A DNA stretch of 64,000 nucleotides from Mesorhizobium sp. B2-1-8. GTDB taxonomy: Bacteria > Pseudomonadota > Alphaproteobacteria > Rhizobiales > Rhizobiaceae. The DNA lies in NCBI RefSeq assembly GCF_006442545.2, contig NZ_CP083952.1:2535501-2599500 (forward strand), given 5' to 3'. The notes under the pieces are model-generated. The model made no database searches. It worked only from the letters and a program-made list of their open reading frames with translations, and had not been told where the DNA came from. Positions 44,046 to 52,277 of this stretch are shown piece by piece. How positions within the stretch are numbered: the stretch's first letter is position 1; each line of letters opens with the position of its first letter. The position numbers and the translations under genes were made by a program.

Positions 44046-45623
44046 ATGACAAAGATTTCGATCCGCCGGGCGGACTTCATGATGGTCCTCGCCTACGCGT
44101 CGGATCTCGCCACCGGCCATTCGCGCGATTTCGCGCTGAAATCCTGCGTGCTTGCGATGCGGATCGCCGAGCTTGCCGGCCTTTCGGAGGAAGTCCGGCG
44201 CAATGCCTACCACCAGTCGATGCTGCGTTACGTCGGCTGCAATGCCGACACCGACCTTCTGTCGGCCACTTTCGGCGACGAAATCGCGCTACGCCAGGAC
44301 CTTGTCGGTCTGGACATGGGCAACCGCGCCGAACTGGGCCGGGTCTTCGTTCAGGCCTTCAAGCGGCTCTATTATGATCTTGACCCCGACGCGCAGGCCA
44401 AGGCGATCGAGGCCGCGATGTCGCAAGCGCTCGCGGTGGCCCGCCCGGTGCTCACTGCGCATTGCGAGGTCGCGCAGCGGATCGGCGAGCGGCTCGGCCT
44501 GTCCGACGAGATACGGCGCAACCTTGGACAGATATACGAACGCTGGGACGGCAAGGGCCTGCCGCGTGGGCTGGGCGGCGAAGATGTCTTGCCCGCCGTG
44601 CGCCTGATTACATTGGCACAGGACGTCATTGCGCTCAGCGACGCCGTCGGCATCGACGCGATGGCCGAAACCATCGCCAGTCGTGGCGATGGCCCCTACG
44701 AAGCGGAGCTGGCCCGCCTCGTCTCCGCCAACGCGCTCGCGCTGATGGAGGGCATCGGGGCGACGGTTGATCGCGAGACGATTTTGGCACTGGAGCCCGA
44801 TCCGCCGGTGACGCTGGACGAGGCGGCTTGCGACGAGGCTTTCCTTGCCATCGCCGACATGATCGACATGCGCATGCCGTTCACGCAGGGCCATTCGCGG
44901 ATGGTGGCGGAACTGGCCGAGGGCGGAGCACGACGGCTCGGGCTGCCCGAGCCCGATGTCCGCGCTCTGCGCTGGTCTGGCTGCATCCATGACATCGGCG
45001 AACTGGTGGTGCCGGTGGCAACCTGGATGCGCAACGGTCCGCTGTCGGTCCGCGAGCGCGACGCTGCGCAACTGCACGCTTATTACGGCGAGCGCGCGCT
45101 GGCCTCGTTCGGCCGCGACGGCGATACCATGGCCAACGTGGTGCTGCGCCATCACGAACGCCTGGACGGCTCGGGCTATCACCGCAAAGTCGGCGGGTCC
45201 GACCTGTCCCCGGCGGCGAGGATCCTGGCCGCGGCCGAGGCGTTCCAAACTTCGCGGGAGGAGCGTCCCCACCGCAAGGCGCTGTCCAGCGAGGCTGCGG
45301 CGGCGCAGTTGCGTGCCGCCGTTCGCGATGGCTGTATCTGTCCCGACGCCGCCGAGGCTGTGTTGTCCTTCGCCGGACAGCCGTCGCGACGGCCGCCCCC
45401 GCGGTCGCTGGCCGGCATGACGCCGCGCGAGATCGAGGTGCTGCGCCTGATCGCCGCCGGCCTGACCGCGAAGGAAACGGCCCGCAGGCTCGACATCTCG
45501 CCGAAGACCGCGGACCATCATGTCCAGAGCGTCTATTCCAAGATCGGCGTGGCCACCCGTGCGGCCGCGGCGCTCTACGCGGTCGAGCACGGCCTGGTCA
45601 GGCCAGGCGAAACGCAGCCATAG
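44046..45623 (+). CDS. HD-GYP-like phosphohydrolase with LuxR-type HTH
   Basis: A 525-residue protein. A central/C-terminal HD domain shows FTQGHSRMVAELAEGGARRL, then CIHDIGELVVP, the HHERLDGSGYH block (typical of HD-GYP proteins) and LSPAARILAAAEAFQTS; an upstream partly degenerate HD-type region contains RWDGKGLPRGLGG. The last 65 residues are a LuxR helix-turn-helix (LAGMTPREIEVLRLIAAGLT, DISPKTADHHVQSVYSKIGV). It may couple cyclic-di-GMP or other nucleotide turnover to transcription. ATG at 44046 has GGGGAGG upstream. Confidence 0.87.
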   Translation: MTKISIRRADFMMVLAYASDLATGHSRDFALKSCVLAMRIAELAGLSEEVRRNAYHQSMLRYVGCNADTDLLSATFGDEIALRQDLVGLDMGNRAELGRVFVQAFKRLYYDLDPDAQAKAIEAAMSQALAVARPVLTAHCEVAQRIGERLGLSDEIRRNLGQIYERWDGKGLPRGLGGEDVLPAVRLITLAQDVIALSDAVGIDAMAETIASRGDGPYEAELARLVSANALALMEGIGATVDRETILALEPDPPVTLDEAACDEAFLAIADMIDMRMPFTQGHSRMVAELAEGGARRLGLPEPDVRALRWSGCIHDIGELVVPVATWMRNGPLSVRERDAAQLHAYYGERALASFGRDGDTMANVVLRHHERLDGSGYHRKVGGSDLSPAARILAAAEAFQTSREERPHRKALSSEAAAAQLRAAVRDGCICPDAAEAVLSFAGQPSRRPPPRSLAGMTPREIEVLRLIAAGLTAKETARRLDISPKTADHHVQSVYSKIGVATRAAAALYAVEHGLVRPGETQP

Positions 45624-45713
45624 GGAATTCACCCCATGTGCGCCGGCCGCGAGACGCGCATCGTGATCCTGTCGACGGACCAATGGTGGCCGCGACCGAC
45701 AGGAGGAATTCAG

Positions 45714-45986
45714 ATGCTTCTCGCAACGACCAAAGTGGCGGACCTCGACCGCTTCATCCACATCTTTTCGACCAAGGGCGCCGACAAGCGGCGGCTGCAC
45801 GGGTCGAGCGGCGCCACTGTGTTCCGCGACCCCAGCGAGGCCGACCGCATCTGGGCGATCTTCGACTGGGACGCCGAGGGCTGGAAGAATTTCGTCTCCG
45901 ACCCCGAGGTGCCCGGGATCATGCAGGAAGCCGGCCATGTCGGGAAGCCGCAGGCCGCACTTCTGCTCGGCCACTACGAGGCTTGA
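45714..45986 (+). CDS. Small hypothetical protein (antibiotic-monooxygenase-like size)
   Basis: A 90-residue protein: VADLDRFIHIFSTKGADKRR, then GSSGATVFRDPSEADRIWAI and FDWDAEGWKNFVSDPEVPGI. It resembles small ferredoxin-like fold proteins related to cyclase or monooxygenase accessory proteins, but I could not name the family. AGGAGG lies before the ATG at 45714. It lies between the HD-GYP gene and the binding-protein gene on the same strand, and probably in one operon. Confidence 0.7.
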   Translation: MLLATTKVADLDRFIHIFSTKGADKRRLHGSSGATVFRDPSEADRIWAIFDWDAEGWKNFVSDPEVPGIMQEAGHVGKPQAALLLGHYEA

Positions 45987-46055
45987 ATCCGTTCTGTGCG
46001 CCGCCTGCCATCGGCGGCGGCGCGCCCAACGAACCCCAAGAGTTGGAGAGATCAG

Positions 46056-47189
46056 ATGAACCAGAATCCCATCAAGATCGGCCTTATCGCCGAACTCACT
46101 GGCCCCTTGTCCTTCATGGGCATTGCCAATGCCAATCTCACGACCATGCTTGTCGACGATATCAACGCCGGCGGCGGCCTCCTCGGTCGGCCGGTCAAGT
46201 TGATCATCGAGGACGGCGAGACCACCGACAGCGCCGCCAAGGCAAGGGCCGCCAAACTCGTGGATGTCGACAAGGTCGACCTTGTCGTCGGCGGCATCTA
46301 CAGCTCGACCCGACTGGCCATCAAGAGCGAGGCCGTCACACGCGGCAAGACGCTCTACATCTACACCGAGCAGTATGAGGGACAGGAGAACGACGGCCTG
46401 ATATTCTGCACGGGTCCGGTACCCGCGCAGCAGGTTGAGCCGCTGATACCGTGGCTGATGGAGACCACAGGGGCGAAAAGCTTCTATCTGCCGTCGGCCG
46501 ACTACATCTGGCCCCATATTCTGAACAAGGCGGCAAGCCGGGTCGTGCGCGCCAATGGCGGCGAGATCGTCGGCGAGGAGTATTTCCCGCTCGATACCGT
46601 AGATTTCCGACGGACGGTGCAGCAGATCATGGCCAGCGGCGCCGATGTCGTGTTCAACACCATCGTTCCGCCGGGGCTGACGCCGTTCCTCGATGAGCTG
46701 GACAAGGCCGGATTCGGCAAGCGCGGCGGCAGGATCGTCTGCACCTATTTTGATGAGAACTTCCTCAACCTCGTCCCGTCCGAGCAGATCGAGGGACTCT
46801 ACAGCTGCCTCGATTACTACCAGGAACTCGACGATCCATATGGCCGCGCGCTTTTGAACCGCTACACAGCGCGTTTCCCAGGTAGCGCCATGTTGACCGC
46901 AGGCAGCGGCTGCACCGGGCATTACCGGGCGATCAAGATGTGGGAAGCAGCAGTGAACGAAGCCGCTACGCTCGACCAGGGCGCCGTCATCCGGGCGCTC
47001 GATCATGCCCGGATCAGCGAGGGACCAGGTGGACCGGCCGAAATGGTTCCCGGCCAGCACCATGTTCGCATGAACATGTACATCGCGCAGGCGGAGCGCG
47101 GTCGCTTCCGGGTCGTCCGGAAGCTCGGTCCGATCGATCCGAACGAGCGTGTGCTGGCCGGCGAACTCCAACTCACCATTGCGGACTGA
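46056..47189 (+). CDS. Branched-chain amino acid/urea/amide type substrate-binding protein, no signal peptide
   Basis: A 377-residue protein of the Peripla_BP (UrtA/AmiC/FmdD) type. IKIGLIAELTGPLSFMGIAN starts at residue 6, IIEDGETTDSAAKARAAKLV and LVVGGIYSSTRLAIKSEA follow. Its N-terminus goes straight into the first beta strand, with no signal peptide. Either it is a cytosolic sensor like AmiC, or the start is misread; no upstream hydrophobic stretch exists in frame. No permease genes lie beside it. GGAG lies about 11 bases before the ATG. Confidence 0.85.
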   Translation: MNQNPIKIGLIAELTGPLSFMGIANANLTTMLVDDINAGGGLLGRPVKLIIEDGETTDSAAKARAAKLVDVDKVDLVVGGIYSSTRLAIKSEAVTRGKTLYIYTEQYEGQENDGLIFCTGPVPAQQVEPLIPWLMETTGAKSFYLPSADYIWPHILNKAASRVVRANGGEIVGEEYFPLDTVDFRRTVQQIMASGADVVFNTIVPPGLTPFLDELDKAGFGKRGGRIVCTYFDENFLNLVPSEQIEGLYSCLDYYQELDDPYGRALLNRYTARFPGSAMLTAGSGCTGHYRAIKMWEAAVNEAATLDQGAVIRALDHARISEGPGGPAEMVPGQHHVRMNMYIAQAERGRFRVVRKLGPIDPNERVLAGELQLTIAD

Positions 47190-47345
47190 TTAGCGGCATT
47201 CCGGTGTGTGCAAGCGGCGGGGCGGCTAGATACGGCCCGCCGCCTATCCCGGCGATAGTGGCTGTACCGGCCAAGCGCCTGGAAATGGCAGTTTTGCTCC
47301 GCCGACGTTCCCTTGACGCACTGCTGAGCAGGTATCCCTATGCTA

Positions 47346-47747
47346 TTAGTCCTGGCTCCACTTGCTCAAAACAGGGCAGTCCGCAAAGTCTGAGGTCAGT
47401 TGCCACTTCGTCCAATAGAATGTCAAGAACCTTTGCCACACCCGGCTCCCCCACCACGGCACCGAATAGGGCGGCCCTGCGACACCGGCGTTGTTGACCA
47501 GTATGTCGAGTGCGCCAAAGGTTGAGCGGGCCAGGTCGGCGGCCGCTTCAAAACTCTCCAGTTTGGAGATGTCGCCGGTGATCGGCCGAACGTTTGCACC
47601 GACCTCGCTGGCAACCCGGGAAGCAGCCGCCTCCTCACGGTCCATCAGCAGGACCAGCGCGCCCTCGGCGACGAACTTCCTGACGATACCTTCGCCAAAT
47701 CCCGACCCGCCACCTGTGACGATGGCAACCTTGCCAGCAAGTCTCAT
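47346..47747 (-). pseudogene. Truncated short-chain dehydrogenase joined to an FMN-dehydrogenase tail
   Basis: The N-terminal 95 residues are an SDR: RLAGKVAIVTGGGSGFGEGI (cofactor loop), MDREEAAASR and LDILVNNAGVAG. Then the family sequence stops at about 47465. In another frame the following bases read GEPGVAKVLDILLDEVATDL then RLCGLPCFEQVEPGLIA and a stop, which is the C-terminal end of an FMN-dependent alpha-hydroxy-acid dehydrogenase. No SDR catalytic Tyr-x3-Lys is present, so the enzyme is dead. It is a deletion or recombination joint. Confidence 0.75.
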
Positions 47748-47890
47748 ATCCGTTCCTCCGTTGCTGGAACCATCGGGGAAGACACGCGCGCTGCACAAGT
47801 CCGATTATCTGAACGCTCTTTCAGCTTTCCTTGTTTGAGGTCGCTCGCGCCGGGAGTAATAGTCGCCACGGAATTCGTAAGGAGGAGACG

Positions 47891-49387
47891 ATGACGCTGA
47901 GCTTCGACCCGAGGGCGAAGGCCACCACGCTTTATCATGGCGAGTTCCGGCCGATGTTCATCGGTGGCAAGTGGGTCGCGGCGCAGTCCGGCCAGGAGAT
48001 GCAGGCGCTGAACCCGGCGACGGGCGACGTGCTGGCAACGGTGCCGCGCGGCTCGGCCGCCGATGTCGACGCGGCTGTGGCCGCGGCGCGCGCGGCGTTC
48101 GAAGGTCCCTGGTCCAAGTTCTCGCCCTACGAACGGCAATGCGTGCTGCTCAGGATCGCCGACCTGTTCGAGACACATTGGGAAGAGCTCAGCGTCTCCG
48201 ACACGCTCGACATGGGGCTGCCGATCACGCGCACCCTGGCCAACCGGCGCCGCGTCATCGGCATGCTGCGCTTCTACGGCGGCATGGCGACCGTGCTGCA
48301 TGGCGAGGCCATCGACAATTCCATTCCCGGCGAGATCCTCACCTTCACAAGGCGCGAACCGGTCGGCGTCGTCGGCGCGATCATTCCCTGGAACGCGCCG
48401 ACCGCTGCCTCGATCTGGAAGATCGCGCCGGCGCTCGCCACGGGCTGCACAATCGTGCTGAAACCCTCGGAGGATGCATCGCTGACGCCGCTGCTGATCG
48501 CCCGGCTGATGCAGGAAGCCGGCGTGCCCGACGGTGTCGTCAACATCGTCACCGGAACCGGCGCCGAAGCCGGAGCGCGGCTCGCCGAACATCCCGACGT
48601 CAACAAGATCGTCTTCACCGGCTCGACGCTGACCGGTCAAGCGATCGCACGGGCTGGTGTGACCAACCTCAAGCGCGTTTCGCTGGAGCTGGGCGGCAAG
48701 TCACCAATCATCGTCTGCCGCGACGCCGATATCGACAAGGCCGTGCCGGTCGCGGCCATGGCGGTGTTCGTGCATTCGGGCCAGATCTGCATTGCCGGCT
48801 CGCGCCTGTTCGTGGCGCGCGAAATCCATGACGAATTCGTGCGCCGGGTCGCCGAGTTCGCCGGCAGGTTGCGCATCGGCCACGGCATCGAGGCGGAGAC
48901 CGAAATCGGGCCGCTCATCAATGCCAGGCAGGCCGGCAAGGTGGAAGGCTACATCAAGGCCGGCAGCGACGAAGGCGCCGAACTGGTCGCCGGCGGCTCG
49001 CGGCTGACGGGCGCGCTCTATGATGGCGGCAACTTCATCGCGCCGACCGTCTTCGGCGCGGTGTCGGACACCATGACCATCGCACGCGAAGAGATTTTCG
49101 GGCCGGTCATTTCGGCGATGCCTTTCGACACGCTGGACGAGGCCGTCACGCGCGCCAATGCGACGCCCTATGGGCTGGCGGCCGGCATCTTCACCACCAA
49201 TCTCGGCACCGCGCACAAGCTGGCGCGCCGCATCAAGGCCGGCTCGGTCTGGGTCAACATGTACCATGCCATCGACCCGGCCGTGCCATTCGGCGGCATG
49301 AAGATGTCCGGCTATGGCCGCGAGGGCGGCGTCGAGCATCTGCATGAGTATCTCGAGACGAAGTCGATCTGGATCCAGACCGACTAG
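47891..49387 (+). CDS. Aldehyde dehydrogenase family protein
   Basis: A 498-residue NAD(P)-dependent enzyme. Catalytic Glu in [11 protein letters not shown], catalytic Cys in HSGQICIAGSRLF, cofactor loop FTGSTLTGQAIA, and the closing SGYGREGGVEHLHEYLETKS. Similar to phenylacetaldehyde or betaine-type aldehyde dehydrogenases; substrate unknown. ATG at 47891 has GGAGGAG upstream. Neighbour of the broken SDR, on the other strand. Confidence 0.92.
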   Translation: MTLSFDPRAKATTLYHGEFRPMFIGGKWVAAQSGQEMQALNPATGDVLATVPRGSAADVDAAVAAARAAFEGPWSKFSPYERQCVLLRIADLFETHWEELSVSDTLDMGLPITRTLANRRRVIGMLRFYGGMATVLHGEAIDNSIPGEILTFTRREPVGVVGAIIPWNAPTAASIWKIAPALATGCTIVLKPSEDASLTPLLIARLMQEAGVPDGVVNIVTGTGAEAGARLAEHPDVNKIVFTGSTLTGQAIARAGVTNLKRVSLELGGKSPIIVCRDADIDKAVPVAAMAVFVHSGQICIAGSRLFVAREIHDEFVRRVAEFAGRLRIGHGIEAETEIGPLINARQAGKVEGYIKAGSDEGAELVAGGSRLTGALYDGGNFIAPTVFGAVSDTMTIAREEIFGPVISAMPFDTLDEAVTRANATPYGLAAGIFTTNLGTAHKLARRIKAGSVWVNMYHAIDPAVPFGGMKMSGYGREGGVEHLHEYLETKSIWIQTD

Positions 49388-49388
49388 T

Positions 49389-49637
49389 CTACGGCAGGCT
49401 TCCAGGGGAATCAGGGATTGCGCATTTGTCGCGCATCTCCAGCCATTCAGTTAGCGCAATCCGAATGAGATCCAGGCGCCCCAGGTTCATCTCGGCGGAA
49501 ATGGTCGCCAACGCGCTTTCGGTTGTCGCATCAAAAGACATGAAGCCGGCGTCGCGCAGCATTGCCGCCGCGCGAAGATCGGCAATGCGTGGATCTTGTG
49601 CCGGGCTCGTGGTTTCGGGGCTCTCGTCGATTGACAT
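49389..49637 (-). CDS. Small hypothetical protein
   Basis: An 82-residue cytosolic protein beginning MSIDESPETTSPAQDPRIAD, then helical AEMNLGRLDLIRIALTEWLE. No motif recognised. It converges with the aldehyde dehydrogenase gene, one base between stops. ATG at 49637 or 49646. Confidence 0.55.
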   Translation of the reverse strand: MSIDESPETTSPAQDPRIADLRAAAMLRDAGFMSFDATTESALATISAEMNLGRLDLIRIALTEWLEMRDKCAIPDSPGSLP

Positions 49638-49676
49638 GGTGATCACATAGCCGGTTCTTTTTAGCGCGGATGCCGT

Positions 49677-49970
49677 CTAATAATCCCGAAGTGCGACAAG
49701 CATGTCGCCCTTTATGGTGGCTAATACCAAACGGCTTCCATCAGGATAGTATCTAGGAAGATTAGCCGCTTGATCGGCCAAGGATGCACCATCTAGTTCA
49801 CACAGATCACCTCCCAATATCCAGTCATATTCTCTTCTGCTGTCAACCACGGCCAGGTATTCTCCGTCGCACGGGTAGCCGATTAGCCCTATCCCTTCGT
49901 GCTTTTCCAATTTTCGCATCAACGCTCGCCTCAACTCAAAACCATGGATGCCGGTTCGCCATTTACTCAA
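49677..49970 (-). CDS. Small hypothetical protein
   Basis: A 97-residue protein: FELRRALMRKLEKHEGIGLI, then DGEYLAVVDSRREYDWILGG, ending GDMLVALRDY. No family recognised; its codon use looks less GC-rich than neighbouring genes, with more A/T third positions, which may mean recent transfer. Confidence 0.5.
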   Translation of the reverse strand: MSKWRTGIHGFELRRALMRKLEKHEGIGLIGYPCDGEYLAVVDSRREYDWILGGDLCELDGASLADQAANLPRYYPDGSRLVLATIKGDMLVALRDY

Positions 49971-49988
49971 CAGGCAGTGCCGCGGGAG

Positions 49989-50054
49989 AGCGGCCCGGCG
50001 CCAACCCCGCCGGACGCCGGGCCGTAAGGAAGTGCCCGCGCGGACGCACTTCCT
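49989..50054. repeat. Two adjacent strong hairpins
   Basis: Stem one pairs 49989-49998 with 50013-50022 (10 bp, all G/C). Stem two pairs 50025-50033 with 50046-50054 (9 bp, AGGAAGTGC type). They stand 2 bases apart in the 102-base gap between small hypothetical genes on the minus strand, and could be terminator, processing sites or part of a small RNA. Confidence 0.6.
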
Positions 50055-50072
50055 CGAACTGCATCGCGTGCT

Positions 50073-50366
50073 TCACGAGAAGCGGTCCGTCTGAAGGCGC
50101 AACGTCTCATTCGCGCAGGCCACGAGCGGAACTTGCCGCGCACTCGCAGCCTGTTGCCGGGTCTGCGAGAGCCACAATTCTCGATGCTCCCGCGATAGGC
50201 CCTTCATTGCGGAACGAGCAGCGGCAGTGATCTCATATGCGCCGCAGGAGGCACATTGGAATTCTACCCTTCGCGGCGTGATATCGGCTTCGAGTGCCGT
50301 GCCCGTACAGATCGGGCAGGTTGATGGGTAGTACCTTGGGCTTTTGTCAAACGAAAAGGCATTCAT
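50073..50366 (-). CDS. Small zinc-ribbon-like hypothetical protein
   Basis: A 97-residue protein with two C-x2-C knuckles: CPICTGTA near residue 18 and QCASCGAYEIT near 38, a classic zinc-ribbon layout. The rest is helical (SREHRELWLSQTRQQAASAR). Possibly a DNA/RNA-binding or regulatory small protein. No family name recognised. Confidence 0.65.
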   Translation of the reverse strand: MNAFSFDKSPRYYPSTCPICTGTALEADITPRRVEFQCASCGAYEITAAARSAMKGLSREHRELWLSQTRQQAASARQVPLVACANETLRLQTDRFS

Positions 50367-50524
50367 CGGTCAACCTTCCTTGTGTGCTACCAGGGCGTGG
50401 AACCTGTGCGAGTGTTCATCACCGCGTACGCAACTAGGGAAACATGGTTCGGCGAGGAAACGAGCTGAACCGGTCGGATCCAAACTCGGTTCTCATTTTC
50501 TTGCCATCGTCATGTCGGCCCCAA

Positions 50525-51313
50525 TCAGCCCCTTGTCTTGGGCGCAACGTTCCTCCTTGTGGCGACTTCCATTTGCTTTGCTTCTTTCTCGAGCCGATCC
50601 GGGGCGGCGGACCCCATCAAGGCGTAGGCTGTGCCTCCCGATTGCCAGTAAACAGTTGGCACGCGGCCGTCAGTGGCTGGGGTCGGAGGGACAGCATCTT
50701 CGCCATTCATCGGAGCCGCCACCAAGGTGATCCTACCAACGCTCGGCGTATCCGCCGTCAAAACCAGACTCTGCTTCCCGTTCCAGGGTTGCACCTGAAC
50801 ATCCGTCACCACCCATACTGAGGGAAGGGTCGGCATACTTATATTCGCGGCGCCCACCAGTCGTTCGATCTTGTCCTGCTTCGGCTCACTGCCCTTCCCG
50901 GGACCGGCGTTCAATTGCGCAACGCGCAAGGCATCACGCGCTGCCAGAATGAAACTCGCATCCGCCGTTTGACCGCCTTGGCGAAGCGACATGGTCAACG
51001 AGTTGGCCGACCACCCGAGCGCAATCAGTACGACGGCGGCGATTTGAAATCTCAGCGCGGCAAAGAATCTCCTCCGGCGAAACGCTCCCTCCAACCGCTT
51101 TGCTCCTTGCAGGCTCGCAGAAGGCGGAAACAACCGCTGGGGCTGGACGTCGCGCAGTGACCCCATGCGCTGCGCATGAGCAAACACTTCCGCCGCCAGT
51201 TCCGGTTCCAGGGCAAGACGTGCCTGCAGGTCGGATCTCTGCGACGGCGACAGTTCGCCATCGAGGAGGCGGTTGATTTCTTCCTCGGAAACGCGATCAC
51301 TTGGCCACATCAC
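50525..51313 (-). CDS. Membrane-bound anti-sigma factor
   Basis: A 262-residue protein with an N-terminal anti-sigma domain (SEEEINRLLDGELSPSQRSD, about 9-28), a single transmembrane helix (FFAALRFQIAAVVLIALGWS), and a periplasmic part ending with an acidic/basic tail. This is the layout of ECF anti-sigma factors. It overlaps the sigma gene by 17 bases, coupling their synthesis. The zinc-binding H-x3-C-x2-C motif is not present. Confidence 0.85.
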   Translation of the reverse strand: MMWPSDRVSEEEINRLLDGELSPSQRSDLQARLALEPELAAEVFAHAQRMGSLRDVQPQRLFPPSASLQGAKRLEGAFRRRRFFAALRFQIAAVVLIALGWSANSLTMSLRQGGQTADASFILAARDALRVAQLNAGPGKGSEPKQDKIERLVGAANISMPTLPSVWVVTDVQVQPWNGKQSLVLTADTPSVGRITLVAAPMNGEDAVPPTPATDGRVPTVYWQSGGTAYALMGSAAPDRLEKEAKQMEVATRRNVAPKTRG

Positions 51314-51830
51314 GGCCTCCCACTACCTTAAACTGAGCCGGTGCGAAGCCGCTCATTTTTTCCATGTTGCGCTTCAAGGCGGCTCGTGCGCGGCTCAGGC
51401 GCGACATGACGGTTCCTGTTGGCACCCCCAGCAATTCGGCGGCCTCGGAATAGGTAAAGCCCAGCACGCCGACCAGATGGAGAACTTCCGCTTGCTCGGT
51501 TGGCAATCCGACCAGTGCCTTCCTTACGTTGGACAGTTCAGCGCTATGCTCCTGTGATGGGAGCAACGCCGTGTCAGACGTTTCGGCGTAAGACTCAAGG
51601 CGCCGCTTGTCGGCGTTCGCACGGGCCGCGCCGGTCAGAAACGTATTGCGAACAATTCTGATCAGCCAAGGCAGCAGCGGACGAGAAGCATCATAGGTGC
51701 CGGCCAGTGAAAGTGCGCGAGCGAGCGCCTCCTGAACCAGGTCATCGGCGTCAGCATCATCCCGCGTGAGCACGCGCCCATAGCGCCAAAGATCCTCCAG
51801 GTAAGGTGTGACGTCGAACTTCGCTCTCAT
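51297..51830 (-). CDS. ECF-type RNA polymerase sigma factor
   Basis: A 177-residue sigma70-family protein with only regions 2 and 4. Region 2: YGRVLTRDDADADDLVQEAL and RPLLPWLIRIVRNTFLTGAA. Region 4: LPTEQAEVLHLVGVLGFTYS, then EAAELLGVPTGTVMSRLSRA. Its regulator is the anti-sigma factor encoded downstream. No promoter motif could be assigned as its target. Confidence 0.92.
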   Translation of the reverse strand: MRAKFDVTPYLEDLWRYGRVLTRDDADADDLVQEALARALSLAGTYDASRPLLPWLIRIVRNTFLTGAARANADKRRLESYAETSDTALLPSQEHSAELSNVRKALVGLPTEQAEVLHLVGVLGFTYSEAAELLGVPTGTVMSRLSRARAALKRNMEKMSGFAPAQFKVVGGRDVAK

Positions 51831-52277
51831 TTCGCCTTGTTCCGAGCCACCCTTGACGCCGTCCCCAGCCGATCGCTGCCTACGGCAAGAGTGATTCGTG
51901 CCCCAAATTCAGAGGCCCTGCGCCTCACAATCTTCATGGATAGAATTCGCTTCATGGATAGAATTCGAAGTCGTTCAAGTGTGCTTTGGACATGTGGATC
52001 GGCCCAGCGGTCAGGGAAATAACCGCTGGGCCTGATGGGAGCGCGCTCCTCCCGAACGCAAAGCGCTGAGCTGTCGAAAAACATCGTTACCCGCGCTGTC
52101 GCTCCCTTTGTCCGACCTTGGCCTGCCAGTTGCCGCCACGCCGAAAGCTCACCCTCATTGCCCTACTTACTGAGCCAGGGGCGAAACTATTCCAGCCCGA
52201 TAGACATTTTTCGAAAGCCTGGCGCCCGCAACCGTTGAGGCGTTGTATCCCAAAGGCAGGGCTTTGCGGTGGTCAAT
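51831..52277. other. Intergenic stretch upstream of the ECF sigma gene
   Basis: About 450 bases between the sigma factor and the FAD monooxygenase, both on minus. It holds an 18-bp tandem duplication at 51932-51967. A minus-strand frame from 52084 runs to 51827, but has no family likeness and contains the repeat, so I do not call it. The promoter of the sigma operon should lie here. Confidence 0.5.
51932..51967. repeat. Tandem 18-bp direct repeat
   Basis: CTTCATGGATAGAATTCG occurs twice in a row (51932-51949 and 51950-51967) without any gap. It sits about 100 bases upstream of the ECF sigma start. Confidence 0.9.

Noticed and set aside
44289..47171. A 960-residue open frame on the minus strand
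   Set aside because: It lies antisense to the HD-GYP, small protein and binding-protein genes, all of which have clear family motifs. High GC with third-position bias commonly opens such antisense frames, and its sequence shows no domain.
51827..52084. Possible 85-residue protein upstream of the ECF sigma gene
   Set aside because: No family likeness; it contains the tandem repeat (ILSMKRILSMK) and covers the likely promoter region.
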